From: Anderseniella sp963698275
GTDB taxonomy: Bacteria > Pseudomonadota > Alphaproteobacteria > Rhizobiales > Aestuariivirgaceae
Assembly: GCA_963698275.1 (NCBI GenBank)
Contig: CAVOQE010000004.1
Location: 248,001 to 312,000, forward strand
Direction: 5' to 3'
DNA length: 64,000 nucleotides
The notes below the pieces were generated by a model, which had not been told where the DNA came from, did not search any database, and saw only the letters and a list, made by a program, of their open reading frames with translations. Both the position numbers and the translations under genes were made by a program. Position 1 is the stretch's first letter. Every line of letters begins with the position of its first letter. Below are positions 8,462-17,990 of this stretch, one piece after another.

Positions 8462-10099
8462 TTACTGTGCAATCTCCGCGACAGGATCTGTTTTCAGATC
8501 GAATGCGGCCGCCAGCAGCGCGCGGGTATAATCGGTTTCAGGCTTGTCAAAAATCTGTTGTGCCGGGCCTTGTTCCACCACCAGGCCATTGCGCATGACA
8601 ACGACATCATTGGCCAGTGCACGCACGACCTTCAGGTCATGGCTGATGAACAGGTAGGCGAGTTCGTGATCCTTCTGCAGCTTGCGCAACAGATCGACGA
8701 TCTGCGCCTGCACCGACATGTCGAGCGCACTGGTTGGTTCATCCAGCATGACAAACTTCGGCTCCAGTACCATGGCCCGGGCAATGGCAATGCGCTGGCG
8801 CTGGCCGCCGGAGAACTCATGCGGATAGCGATCCATTGCGACGGCAGGAACCGCGACCTCCTCCAGCACTTTCGCAATACGTCCGGTGCGTTGATCATAG
8901 GAGAGTTCGGGTTGCTGGATCAGCAGTCCCTCCTCGACAATCTGGCGTATCGACATGCGCGGCGACAGCGAGCCATAAGGGTCCTGAAATACCACCTGCA
9001 TGTCCCTGCGCAGCGGGCGCATGTCCTTCTCTGTCATGCCGTCTATGCGGTTACCCATATAGACGATCTGGCCCTCTGAGCTGATCAGCCTGAGCAGCGC
9101 CAGGCCCAGTGTGGTTTTACCCGATCCCGACTCGCCGACCACACCCAGCGTCTGGCCTGCCCGCACAGTGACGGACACGTGGTTGCAGGCCTTGACATGG
9201 CCCACGGTCCGGCGGAAGAAGCCACGCTTGATCGGGAACCAGACCTTCAGATCTCTCGTTTCAATCACCACGGACGCAGTGGCGTCCGCCTGCGGCGGTT
9301 TCCCCTTCGGCTCCGCTTCCAGAAGCATCTTCGTGTAGGCGTTTTCCGGTTTGGTGAAAAGCGCTTTGGTCGCTCCTGCCTCGACGATCCTGCCTTCCTG
9401 CATGACACACACATGGTCCGACACATTGCGCACGATACCTAGATCATGGGTGATCAGCACGATCGCCATGCCGAACTCTTTCTGCAGGTCGCGCAGCAGC
9501 TCAAGAATCTGTGCCTGTACCGTGACATCAAGCGCCGTGGTCGGCTCATCGGCGATCAGCAATTCAGGATTGTTGGCCAGTGCCATGGCAATCATCACGC
9601 GCTGGCGCTGGCCACCTGACATCTGATGCGGATAGGCGCCAAGCCGGCTCTCGGCATCGCGAATGCCGACCTTTGCCAGAAGTTCCAGCGTGCGTTCGCG
9701 CGCCTGGGTTTCACCCATGCCCTGATGGACTTCCAGAATTTCGCCGATCTGCTGCTCGATCGTATGCAGCGGGTTGAGCGACGTCATTGGCTCCTGGAAG
9801 ATCATGGTAATGTCGTTGCCGCGAACCCGGCGCAGATCGCTTTCATCGCTGTCCAGCAGTTCTTCGCCCTTGAACACCACGGAACCGGACGGATGATGGG
9901 CCGCCGGGTAGGGCAGAAGCTTCAGGATGGACAGCGCGGTGACGGACTTGCCGGACCCGGACTCACCCACCAGCGCCAGTGTCTCGCCGCGTTTGACTTC
10001 GAATGACACGCCCTTGACGGCGTGGGTCACCGTGTCGCCCTGGCGGAAATCCACCGCCAGATCCTGGACGCTCAACAGCACTGTGTTGTCACTGCTCAT
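8462..10099 (-). CDS. yejF: Peptide ABC transporter, fused double ATPase (YejF-like)
   Basis: This subunit energises import by the Yej-type peptide transporter. The 545-residue protein has two complete ABC ATPase modules. Module 1 has GESGSGKSVTAL, signature MSGGQRQRVMIAMAL and Walker B ELLIADEPTTALD. Module 2 has GESGSGKTTLGLALL, signature FSGGQRQRIAIARAM and Walker B FVMLDEPTSALD. Its start overlaps the stop of the yejE-like gene by four bases. In the family, YejABEF takes up oligopeptides and microcin C; the same substrate class is inferred here. Confidence 0.92.
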   Translation of the reverse strand: MSSDNTVLLSVQDLAVDFRQGDTVTHAVKGVSFEVKRGETLALVGESGSGKSVTALSILKLLPYPAAHHPSGSVVFKGEELLDSDESDLRRVRGNDITMIFQEPMTSLNPLHTIEQQIGEILEVHQGMGETQARERTLELLAKVGIRDAESRLGAYPHQMSGGQRQRVMIAMALANNPELLIADEPTTALDVTVQAQILELLRDLQKEFGMAIVLITHDLGIVRNVSDHVCVMQEGRIVEAGATKALFTKPENAYTKMLLEAEPKGKPPQADATASVVIETRDLKVWFPIKRGFFRRTVGHVKACNHVSVTVRAGQTLGVVGESGSGKTTLGLALLRLISSEGQIVYMGNRIDGMTEKDMRPLRRDMQVVFQDPYGSLSPRMSIRQIVEEGLLIQQPELSYDQRTGRIAKVLEEVAVPAVAMDRYPHEFSGGQRQRIAIARAMVLEPKFVMLDEPTSALDMSVQAQIVDLLRKLQKDHELAYLFISHDLKVVRALANDVVVMRNGLVVEQGPAQQIFDKPETDYTRALLAAAFDLKTDPVAEIAQ

Positions 10100-11247
10100 G
10101 AGAACGTCTTTCGTGGATCAAAGGCGTCGCGTACGCCCTCGCCGATGAACACCAGCAGTGACAGCATGATCGACACAACTGCAAATCCAGTCAGGCCCAG
10201 CCAGGGTGCCTGCAGGTTAGCCTTGCCCTGGGCCAGAAGTTCGCCCAGCGAGGCTGAGCCGGGCGGCAGGCCGAAGCCCAGGAAATCCAGCGCGGTCAAG
10301 GTGGTGACCGAACCGGACAGAATGAAGGGCATGAACGTAACAGTAGCCACCATGGCGTTCGGTAAAAGATGCTTGAACATGATCTTGCGGTCGCTGAGAC
10401 CCAGCGCGCGTGCGGCCCTGACATACTCGAAATTTCGGCCACGCAGGAATTCCGCCCGCACCACCCCGACAAGCGCGGTCCAGGAAAACAGCAGCATGAT
10501 GCCGAGCAGCAACCAGAAATTCGGTGTCAGGAAAGCCGCCAGGATGATCAGCAGATAAAGCGTGGGGATGGATGTCCAGATCTCGATAAAGCGCTGGAAC
10601 AGCAAGTCTGTCCAGCCACCGAAATAGCCCTGTACAGCTCCTGCCGCCACCCCGACAATCGACGACAGCACCGTGAGGACGAGCCCGAACAGGACCGATA
10701 TCCGGAAGCCGTAAATCAGCCTGGCGATGACATCGCGGCCCTGATCATCGGTGCCCATCCAGTTCATGTTGCCGAAGACGCAATTTATGTCATCAACGCC
10801 TTTGTCGTAGCGTGCGCAGGCTTCTTCCTTCGACAATGAGATGGCCGGTGGTGACGGGGCAGGGCTGGGCAGTTCATTGTTGACGGTCTGATAACTGTAG
10901 CGGATCGGCGGCCAGATCATCCATCCGCTGCCATTGACCTCTTCCTGGATAAACGGGTCGCGGAAATCGGTTCGCGCAAGAAACCCCCCGAACTTGGACT
11001 CCGGATAATCGGCAAACACCGGTATCAGTATCTCACCCTTGTAACTGGCGATAATCGGCCGGTCGTTGGCGATAAACTCTGCCAGCAACGACGCGATGAA
11101 CAGGAACAGGAATATCCAGAATGACCAGAAACCGCGCTTGTTTGCCCTGAACAGGGCAAGCCGGCGCTGATTGATGCCGGACAGCCTTGATGGCTTTTGC
11201 GGTTTCAGTTCGACCTGATCAATGGCAGTGCCTGCATCCATGGTCAC
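10096..11247 (-). CDS. yejE: Peptide ABC transporter permease (YejE-like)
   Basis: This is an inner-membrane permease of the DppC/OppC type. The 383-residue product starts with a cytosolic lead, one membrane helix (FWSFWIFLFLFIASLLAEFI), a large periplasmic insertion (about 65-165) typical of YejE, and then the permease core ending with the EAA-type loop AARALGLSDRKIMFKHLLPN. It overlaps the neighbouring permease gene and the ATPase gene by four bases each, showing tight coupling. Confidence 0.92.
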   Translation of the reverse strand: MTMDAGTAIDQVELKPQKPSRLSGINQRRLALFRANKRGFWSFWIFLFLFIASLLAEFIANDRPIIASYKGEILIPVFADYPESKFGGFLARTDFRDPFIQEEVNGSGWMIWPPIRYSYQTVNNELPSPAPSPPAISLSKEEACARYDKGVDDINCVFGNMNWMGTDDQGRDVIARLIYGFRISVLFGLVLTVLSSIVGVAAGAVQGYFGGWTDLLFQRFIEIWTSIPTLYLLIILAAFLTPNFWLLLGIMLLFSWTALVGVVRAEFLRGRNFEYVRAARALGLSDRKIMFKHLLPNAMVATVTFMPFILSGSVTTLTALDFLGFGLPPGSASLGELLAQGKANLQAPWLGLTGFAVVSIMLSLLVFIGEGVRDAFDPRKTFS

Positions 11248-12356
11248 ACCTGCCGCGATTCAAAGTCGATACGCGGGTCGATCCAGGTGTAGACCAGATC
11301 CGTGATCAGGTTCATGAACAATCCGAGCAGGGAGAAAATATACAAGGTGGCAAATACCACCGGATAGTCGCGGTTAACCGCGGCCTCAAAGCCAAGCAGT
11401 CCGAGACCGTCCAGGGAAAATATCTGTTCGATCAGCAGCGAACCGGCGAAGAATGCCGAGATGAAAGCACCGGGAAAACCGGCGATTACAATCAGCATGG
11501 CATTGCGGAAAACATGGCCGTACAGCACGCGTTTCTCGGTCAGTCCCTTGGCCCGGGCCGTCATCACATACTGCTTCTTGATTTCGTCCAGGAACGAATT
11601 TTTCGTCAACAGTGTCATGGTGGCAAACGACGACACCGCCAGCGCCGTCAGTGGCAGCACCAGATGCCAGGCATAATCCAGGGCCTTCTGCCACCAGTTG
11701 AGGTCGGCAAAATTGTCCGACACCAGGCCTCGAAGCGGGAATATGTTCCAGAAAGATCCGCCGGCAAACAGCACAACCAGCAAGATGGCAAACAGGAACG
11801 ATGGTATGGCATAGCCCACGATAATGACCGCAGACGTCCAGACATCAAACCTTGATCCGTCGCGCACCGCTTTTGCCACGCCCAGCGGAATTGAAATCGC
11901 GTAGGACACAAAGGTCAGCCAAAGTCCCAGCGAGATTGAAACCGGCAGTTTTTCCTTGATCAGTTGCAGTACCGGCACATCGCGGAAATAGCTCTGCCCG
12001 AAATCGAAGGTTGCGTAGTTCTTGAGCATGATGAAAAAGCGCTCGTGGGTCGGCTTGTCAAACCCGAACTGCTCTTCGAGTTTCTTGATGAATTCCGGAT
12101 CAAGGCCCTGTGCGCCGCGATACTTGAAGCTGCCTTCGCTGCCGCCGGCACCCGGCGCCTGGCCGCCGCCGACCTCGCCGCCACCGGTGCCGCCGCCAAT
12201 GCGTGCGGTTGCGCCAACGTCTGTACCTGCCAGTTGTGCGAGTACTCGCTCAACTGGCCCTCCGGGTGCAAACTGGATGATGGCAAACGAAATCAGCATT
12301 ATCCCGAACAGTGTCGGGATCATCAGCAATAGTCGTTTGGCAATATATGCGCCCAT
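11244..12356 (-). CDS. yejB: Peptide ABC transporter permease (YejB-like)
   Basis: This is the DppB/OppB-type permease partner. The 370-residue product begins with a typical first helix (LLLMIPTLFGIMLISFAIIQ) followed by APGGPVE. Between the first helix and the core lies a glycine-rich insertion (about 48-75: IGGGTGGGEVGGG, APGAGGSEG) before GLDPEFIKKLEEQFGFDKP. The core has several helices and the EAA loop MTARAKGLTEKRVLYGHVFR. It is cotranscribed with yejE downstream and the binding-protein genes upstream. Confidence 0.92.
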   Translation of the reverse strand: MGAYIAKRLLLMIPTLFGIMLISFAIIQFAPGGPVERVLAQLAGTDVGATARIGGGTGGGEVGGGQAPGAGGSEGSFKYRGAQGLDPEFIKKLEEQFGFDKPTHERFFIMLKNYATFDFGQSYFRDVPVLQLIKEKLPVSISLGLWLTFVSYAISIPLGVAKAVRDGSRFDVWTSAVIIVGYAIPSFLFAILLVVLFAGGSFWNIFPLRGLVSDNFADLNWWQKALDYAWHLVLPLTALAVSSFATMTLLTKNSFLDEIKKQYVMTARAKGLTEKRVLYGHVFRNAMLIVIAGFPGAFISAFFAGSLLIEQIFSLDGLGLLGFEAAVNRDYPVVFATLYIFSLLGLFMNLITDLVYTWIDPRIDFESRQV

Positions 12357-12415
12357 GCACTTTTCCGGATCTGGTTGCGGTTTTTCTGTTTAAGGCTGGT
12401 TTTCGTGATTCGCTG

Positions 12416-14230
12416 TTAGGGGCCGCGTTTCACACTAGCGGCCTTGGCAGCATCAATCCACCATGTGTCGAACACGGCCCTGGCGAAGCGCGGTTTGGTT
12501 TCGGGTTTTCCGAAAATGTCCCAGTAAGCAAGGGTATGAGCACCCTTGTACCATTGCGGCACCCAGAACTGCTCGGCCCGCAAGACCCGGTCCAGCGCTT
12601 TTGCTGCGACCGTCAGTGATTGGCGGTCATTGGCCTGCATGATCTTGTCTATCAATGTGTCCACTGCCGTGCTCTTGAGGCCGGCAAGGTTGAAGCTTCC
12701 GGGCGTCTCGGCATTGGCTGAACCAAAAAACGCTTTCAGTTCGACTCCGGGCGTTTCGGACATTGAAAACCGCTGTACGGCAACATCAAAATCAAAATTC
12801 TTCAATCGTTCCTGATATTGTGCAGCTTCCACCTGGCGGATCGACGCAGCAATGCCCAGCAGCTTGAGGTTGCGCACATAGGGCCCGATGACCCGCTCGA
12901 AAGTTGGTGCGAATATCAGAAACTCCACTGTCAGCGCTTTGCCCTCAGCGTTGACACGGGTGCCGTTCTTGACCTCCCATCCGGCTTCGTTCAGCAGATT
13001 GGCGGCCTTGCGCAACAGCTTTCGATCCTGCCCGGAGCCGTCGCTGACCGGCGGTTCATAGGCAGCATCAAACGCAACAGCCGGCAGCATGTCTTTCAGC
13101 GGATCCAGCAGCACCAGTTCTTCAGCCGTTGGTTTGTCAGACGCGCGCAGCACCGAGTTTTCAAAGAACGAGCCCGTACGCTGGTAGGCACCGAAAAACA
13201 GGTTCTTGTTGGTCCATTCAAAATCAAACGCCATATCCAGCGCCTGGCGCACCCGAATGTCGGCAAACTTGTCGCGCCGCATGTTCAGGAAGAAGCCCTG
13301 TGCGCCAGATGCCCGGTCATCCGGCAGGGTTTCCTTGATCAATCGGCCTTCTTTCACTGCCGGAATATCGTATTCGGTGGCCCAGCTTTTTGAGGTGAAT
13401 TCTTCACGCAGGTCCAGATTGCCCGCCTTGATCGCTTCAAGTTCGGCGGTCCGGTCACGGAAATACAACAGTTTGATCTCGTCGAAATTGTATCGCCCGC
13501 GATTAACCGGTTTGTCTTTGGCCCAGTAATCGTCCCGTCGCTCATAGGTTATGAACTGGCCCTGCTTGAGTTGTTTGATTTTGTAAGGTCCAGACCCGAG
13601 TGGCGGTGTCAGCGTGGTCTTGTCAAACTCATTGGCTTCATAAAACGCCTTGGAGAAAATCGGCAATTGCGCAACGGTCGCGGGAAGGTCTCGAACATTG
13701 GAGCCCTTGAATTTGTAGGTGGCCTGGTTTGCGGCATCAACCGTGCAGCTTTCCACATCGCCCAGTGATATCTGGTAACTGGGATGGCCTTTGTCTTTCA
13801 ACAGGCCGAATGTGGCACACACATCATCTGCGGTCAGTTTTGATCCATCGGAAAAAGCGGCTGCCTCATCCAGCACAAACGTGACACTCATCCGGTCTGC
13901 TGCAACATCTGCTGTTTTCGCCACCAGTGAATAAACCGCGTCCGGTTCGTTCTGATTGCGCACCATGAGCGTATCGAACAGCAATGACAGTTCCTGCGCC
14001 GCGACGCCTTTCAGGATAAAGCCGTTCAGGCTGTCGAATGTGATGCGGCCCGCCGTACCCAGCGAGGTAATCCGTCCGCCCTTGGGTGCGTCCGGGTCAA
14101 CGTAGGGAAGCCGGTCAAAGCCTTCAGGCAGCGCCAGTTCACCAAACGCGGATATGCCGTGGCGCGGTTCCGCTGCCACAGGACCGGCTATCAACAAGGC
14201 GCCCAAAGCGCCTGCAAATATTGCCCGCAT
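12416..14230 (-). CDS. Peptide ABC transporter substrate-binding protein (YejA-like), copy 1
   Basis: This periplasmic solute-binding protein (family 5) of 604 residues delivers peptides to the Yej-type permease. It has a Sec signal peptide (MRAIFAGALGALLIAGPVAA, cleavage after AAEP or before). The mature start, HGISAFGELALPEGF and DPDAPKGGRI, aligns with the protein encoded next upstream, so the two are tandem paralogs. Family blocks such as LRDLPATVAQLPIFSKAFYE-like and RVRQALDMAFDFEWTNKNLF are present. Its start touches the stop of the upstream paralog. The gap to yejB is 59 bp. Confidence 0.9.
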   Translation of the reverse strand: MRAIFAGALGALLIAGPVAAEPRHGISAFGELALPEGFDRLPYVDPDAPKGGRITSLGTAGRITFDSLNGFILKGVAAQELSLLFDTLMVRNQNEPDAVYSLVAKTADVAADRMSVTFVLDEAAAFSDGSKLTADDVCATFGLLKDKGHPSYQISLGDVESCTVDAANQATYKFKGSNVRDLPATVAQLPIFSKAFYEANEFDKTTLTPPLGSGPYKIKQLKQGQFITYERRDDYWAKDKPVNRGRYNFDEIKLLYFRDRTAELEAIKAGNLDLREEFTSKSWATEYDIPAVKEGRLIKETLPDDRASGAQGFFLNMRRDKFADIRVRQALDMAFDFEWTNKNLFFGAYQRTGSFFENSVLRASDKPTAEELVLLDPLKDMLPAVAFDAAYEPPVSDGSGQDRKLLRKAANLLNEAGWEVKNGTRVNAEGKALTVEFLIFAPTFERVIGPYVRNLKLLGIAASIRQVEAAQYQERLKNFDFDVAVQRFSMSETPGVELKAFFGSANAETPGSFNLAGLKSTAVDTLIDKIMQANDRQSLTVAAKALDRVLRAEQFWVPQWYKGAHTLAYWDIFGKPETKPRFARAVFDTWWIDAAKAASVKRGP

Positions 14231-16092
14231 CAGGATTTTGCCTTTGCTGCTTTTGCTTCGTCAAACCACCAGATGGACGGAAAGCCGAGAGAATGATCCG
14301 GCTGTACGTCCGGTTTGCCGAAGCGGTTCCAGTAGGCAACGCGCTGATAGGGAATATGCCACATGGGTACGACGAAATGGTTCCACAACAAGGCACGGTC
14401 CAGTGCTTTCGTGGCGGCGACAAGTCCGTCCCTGTCCCTGGCGAAGATCACCTTGTCGATCAACTGGTCAATAGCCTCGTCCTTGATGCCGACCAGGTTA
14501 CGGCTGCCATTGCGGTCGGCAGACACTGAGCCCCAGAAGTCGCGCTGCTCATTGCCCGGTGACAGTGACTGTCCCCAACTGCCGACGACAATATCGAAGT
14601 CGAACGTCTGCACGCGCCTTGTATACTGGCTGTCGTCGACCGTACGCACACGGGTCTGGATGCCGAGCAGATTCAGGTGTTGCACATAGGGCAGAACGAT
14701 GCGCTCGAACAGTGGGGACACCAGGAGAAACTCGATTGAAAATGCTTCGCCTTTGGCGTTGCGCAATACCCGCTTGGCATCAACCGTCCAGCCGGCCTCC
14801 TGCAGCAGTTTGGCGGCAGACCGCAAATTGCTGCGCTTGTTTTTCTGGGTGCCATATACCGGGTTGGTGTACTCGCTGGTGAACACTTCAGGCGGCAGCT
14901 TGTCTTTCAGGGGCTCAAGTATGGCCAGTTCGGCAGCGCCCGGTTTGCCGGTTGCGGCCAGTTCTGAATTCGAAAAAAAGCTGTTGGTGCGTACATACTG
15001 GCCAAAGAACAGGTTTTCATTGGCCCATTCAAAGTCGAATGCCAGGTTGAGCGCCTGGCGCACACGGACGTCTGCAAATTTCTCACGCCGGGTATTGATG
15101 GCGAAACTCTGCATGCCTTGTGAGTTTTTCAGCGTGATCTCTTCAGTGATCACATCGCCTCTTTTTACGGCCGGAAAATCATAGGCTGTTGCCCAGTCTT
15201 TCGAGGAATTTTCCACTCGAAAATCATACTCATCGCCCTTGAAAGCCTCCAGCGCAACGGTGCTGTCACGGTAGTAGATGGTGAAAATCTCATCGAAATT
15301 GTTCTGCCCGCGGTTAACCGGCAGATCCTTGCCCCAGTAATCATCAGCACTTTGCAGTGTTATGGATCGCCCCGGTTTCACGCTGGCCACCTTGTAGGCG
15401 CCATTGCCCAACGGTGCCTCCAGTGTTGTCTCGTTCAACTGGCGGGTTTCACCCTTGTCGTTTTTGCCTGTCCACCAGGCTTTTGACAGCACCGGCAGTT
15501 GCCCGACGATCTGCGGCAGTTCGCGATTGCCGCTTTCGGAAAATTTGAACGTCACTTCCAGGTCTCCGGTTTTTTCACCGGACACCACGTTGTTGTAATA
15601 AAAATTGTACCTTGGATGGGCCTTCTTCAGCTCGATCATCGACCAGATCACGTCTTCGGGTGTAACCGGCGATCCATCATGGAACCTGGCTTGGGCACGC
15701 AGTTTGAATGTCACAGAAGAAAAATCTTCCGGCATTTTGACAGATTCTGCGATCAGCCCGTATTCCGAACTGGCTTCATCCAGCGATGTCGTCATCAGAC
15801 TGTCTATTGTCAGCCCGACCAGGCCGGTCGCATTGCCCTTGAAGGTATAGGGGTTGAGACTGTCAAAGGTGCCGACAGAAAACAATCGGGCTCGTCCACC
15901 CTTGGGCGCATCCACGTTCACATAATCGAAATTTTCAAATCCGGCGGGGTATTTCAGATCACCGAACAACGACAGGCCGTGCCGCCATTCATTTGCCTGT
16001 GCGAGAGCTTTGTCTTGCCCCGAAAACGGCAGGCCGGCAGCGCCTGCAGCGGCGGTAAGCTGGAGTAGGGTTCTGCGATCTATCAAGGTCAA
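14230..16092 (-). CDS. Peptide ABC transporter substrate-binding protein (YejA-like), copy 2, Tat-type signal
   Basis: This is the first gene of the transporter operon, 620 residues. It carries a twin-arginine-like signal (DRRTLLQLTAAAGAAG) and the mature start HGLSLFGDLKYPAGF, VDAPKGGRARL, clearly homologous to copy 1. Shared blocks include VRQALNLAFDFEWANENLFF and the ending IWWFDEAKAAKAKS. The start at 16092 is preceded by CAGGAGTTGACC on the minus strand, a good ribosome site. Having two binding proteins for one permease suggests a split in peptide specificity; that is inference. Confidence 0.9.
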   Translation of the reverse strand: MTLIDRRTLLQLTAAAGAAGLPFSGQDKALAQANEWRHGLSLFGDLKYPAGFENFDYVNVDAPKGGRARLFSVGTFDSLNPYTFKGNATGLVGLTIDSLMTTSLDEASSEYGLIAESVKMPEDFSSVTFKLRAQARFHDGSPVTPEDVIWSMIELKKAHPRYNFYYNNVVSGEKTGDLEVTFKFSESGNRELPQIVGQLPVLSKAWWTGKNDKGETRQLNETTLEAPLGNGAYKVASVKPGRSITLQSADDYWGKDLPVNRGQNNFDEIFTIYYRDSTVALEAFKGDEYDFRVENSSKDWATAYDFPAVKRGDVITEEITLKNSQGMQSFAINTRREKFADVRVRQALNLAFDFEWANENLFFGQYVRTNSFFSNSELAATGKPGAAELAILEPLKDKLPPEVFTSEYTNPVYGTQKNKRSNLRSAAKLLQEAGWTVDAKRVLRNAKGEAFSIEFLLVSPLFERIVLPYVQHLNLLGIQTRVRTVDDSQYTRRVQTFDFDIVVGSWGQSLSPGNEQRDFWGSVSADRNGSRNLVGIKDEAIDQLIDKVIFARDRDGLVAATKALDRALLWNHFVVPMWHIPYQRVAYWNRFGKPDVQPDHSLGFPSIWWFDEAKAAKAKS

Positions 16093-16160
16093 CTCCTGTG
16101 AACGGCAAAAGCATGAACAATTGCGTTACGTCATAAATGTGAAGTCTATGGGCATCACGC

Positions 16161-16194
16161 ACAAAATAAAACACCGGCAGCAGGCTACCGGTGT
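16161..16194 (-). terminator. Rho-independent terminator of cycM
   Basis: Stem ACACCGG/CCGGTGT (16171-16177 and 16188-16194) followed, on the minus strand, by TTTTATTTTGT. It lies about 50 bp after the cycM stop and also shields the transporter operon start from read-through. Confidence 0.8.
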
Positions 16195-16244
16195 GAATTC
16201 TTCGTAATCATGTCGTGAACGCATTGGCCCTCATGTGGACCAAT

Positions 16245-16919
16245 TTATTCCTTGGGCTGTTCTGCTGCAGGTTGCGTTGCCGTCGGCTGTTCAGCTGAAG
16301 TTTCCGTCTTCGTCGGTTGGTCTGCCGCAGCTTCTTCTGCTTTCGGCTGTTCTGTTGAACTTGCCGCATCCACCGGTAAGTCCACAGGGTTTGCAGACAA
16401 TGTGCGCAGATAGGCCAGAAGGTCGGCTCGCTTGGCATCGCCCTTCATGCCGCCATAACTCATTTTGGTGCCGCGCGCCCAGTCCTTTGGCTTGGTTATG
16501 AAGGCATTCAGGTTTTCAAATGTCCATTTCTCGGACGCCTTTTCCTTCAAGGCGTCGGAATAGGCAAATCCGTCGCGGGTGCCGATGGCATGATCAACAA
16601 TGTCGTAAAGGTTTGGACCGACCTTGTTCTTGCCGCCATCTTCAACCGTATGACAGGCAGCGCACGCCTTGAATGCGTTTTCGCCCTTTGCAACATCTGC
16701 AGACGCCAGCAGGCTGGCAAGCGATACTTTGGGCGCGTCGGTTTCGGCAGCCGTTTCGGTTCCCTCAGCTTCGGGAAGCTCAATAGCTATTGCCGTTTGT
16801 TCAGGCGCTTCGGCGTGATAAACGCCGTCTGCGACGATATTCAGTCCCATCACAAGCAGCACAGCACCCAAACCGGCGCCGGCGATCTTGTTGATAGTCA
16901 TTGTGTCCATTCCGAACAT
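16245..16919 (-). CDS. cycM: Membrane-anchored class I cytochrome c (CycM-like) with repeat-rich C-terminal tail
   Basis: CycM-type proteins carry electrons from the bc1 complex to the aa3 oxidase at the periplasmic face. The 224-residue product has an uncleaved N-terminal anchor (KIAGAGLGAVLLVMGLNIV), an acidic linker, and a heme domain with CACHT, KVGPNLYDIV and the Met ligand in GTKMSYGGMKG. ATG 16919 is chosen because GAGGG stands just before it. After the heme domain (ending LLAYLRTLSANP) there is an unusual 45-residue tail of repeated A/E/Q/P/T units (AEQPTATQ, AAEQPKE, AADQPTK). The oxidase operon is elsewhere in this window. Confidence 0.9.
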   Translation of the reverse strand: MFGMDTMTINKIAGAGLGAVLLVMGLNIVADGVYHAEAPEQTAIAIELPEAEGTETAAETDAPKVSLASLLASADVAKGENAFKACAACHTVEDGGKNKVGPNLYDIVDHAIGTRDGFAYSDALKEKASEKWTFENLNAFITKPKDWARGTKMSYGGMKGDAKRADLLAYLRTLSANPVDLPVDAASSTEQPKAEEAAADQPTKTETSAEQPTATQPAAEQPKE

Positions 16920-17104
16920 ATTAGCCCTCAAACCATCTGCTGTGACATTGGATGCAGCCATCCAATGACATTACCCCTTCCAATTCCGCGCGGAAACTAA
17001 TTGTTTCTATAGGCCTGCGCAACACTTATAAGGCGCAAAGTGTCCTTATGCCGCGCTGCTGTCCGGCAGTACATCGCAACAGATTGACGAAGAAGGTTTT
17101 TAAC

Positions 17105-17983
17105 ATGGCGGCCAACAGCCAAAAGATTGCCTATCAGGGCGAACCCGGTGCCAATTCACACCAGGCATGCATGGAAGCATGTCCGGACCACGAACCGTTT
17201 GCCTGCCGCACGTTTGAAGATGCATTTGCCGCAGTCGCATCAGGCGATGCGGGGCTGGCCATGATACCGATCGATAACACTGTCGCAGGCCGGGTAGCCG
17301 ATATCCACCATCTCATGCCGGCGTCTGACCTGTTCATCACCGGCGAGCATTTCCTCAGGGTTCGTCACCAGTTGCTGGTATTGCCCGGCACAAAGCCTGA
17401 AGATCTGAAACGGGTCACCTCACACACCCATGCCTTGGGTCAGTGCCGCCGGTTGACGGCGGAAATGGGGCTGGAAGCAGTTGCGGCCGTGGATACCGCT
17501 GGGGCCGCCGCTGCCCTGGCCCAGTCGGGTGATCGTTCAACTGCCGTGATTGCCTCAAAAAAGGCGGCAGAGATCTATGGCCTGGAGGTCATGCGGGCTG
17601 ATATTGAGGATGAAGATCACAATACGACCCGGTTCGTCATCATGTCTGCAAAACCCGATGATGCAGCACCTGAAGATGCTCCCGTCATCACATCGTTCAT
17701 CTTCACCGTGCGCAACGTGCCGGCAGCGCTGTTCAAGGCCATGGGCGGATTTGCCACCAATGGCGTCAACATGATCAAGCTGGAGTCCTATGTGGACGGG
17801 TCATTCAACGTGGCGCAGTTCTATGCCGACATCGAAGGCCATCCGCAGGACAGGCCGGTCCGGCTTGCGCTTGAAGAGCTGGACTTCTTCACCAAATCCC
17901 TGCGTGTGCTGGGTGTGTACAAGAGTTCGCCGCACCGGCTGGAACTGGCCAGACGGCGCGAGGAAATGGACACCACTGCGTGA
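17105..17983 (+). CDS. pheA: Prephenate dehydratase
   Basis: The enzyme converts prephenate to phenylpyruvate in phenylalanine synthesis. The 292-residue product is the monofunctional type: catalytic periplasmic-binding-like domain (KIAYQGEPGANSHQAC, MIPIDNTVAGRVADIHHL, the conserved EDEDHNTTRFVIM Thr-Arg-Phe motif) and a C-terminal ACT domain (NVPAALFKAMGGFATNGVNM, KLESYVDGSFNVAQFY) that senses phenylalanine. ATG 17105 follows GAAGAAGG; upstream in-frame codons lack family similarity. It is divergent from cycM. Confidence 0.95.
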   Translation: MAANSQKIAYQGEPGANSHQACMEACPDHEPFACRTFEDAFAAVASGDAGLAMIPIDNTVAGRVADIHHLMPASDLFITGEHFLRVRHQLLVLPGTKPEDLKRVTSHTHALGQCRRLTAEMGLEAVAAVDTAGAAAALAQSGDRSTAVIASKKAAEIYGLEVMRADIEDEDHNTTRFVIMSAKPDDAAPEDAPVITSFIFTVRNVPAALFKAMGGFATNGVNMIKLESYVDGSFNVAQFYADIEGHPQDRPVRLALEELDFFTKSLRVLGVYKSSPHRLELARRREEMDTTA

Positions 17984-17990
17984 GCACGGG

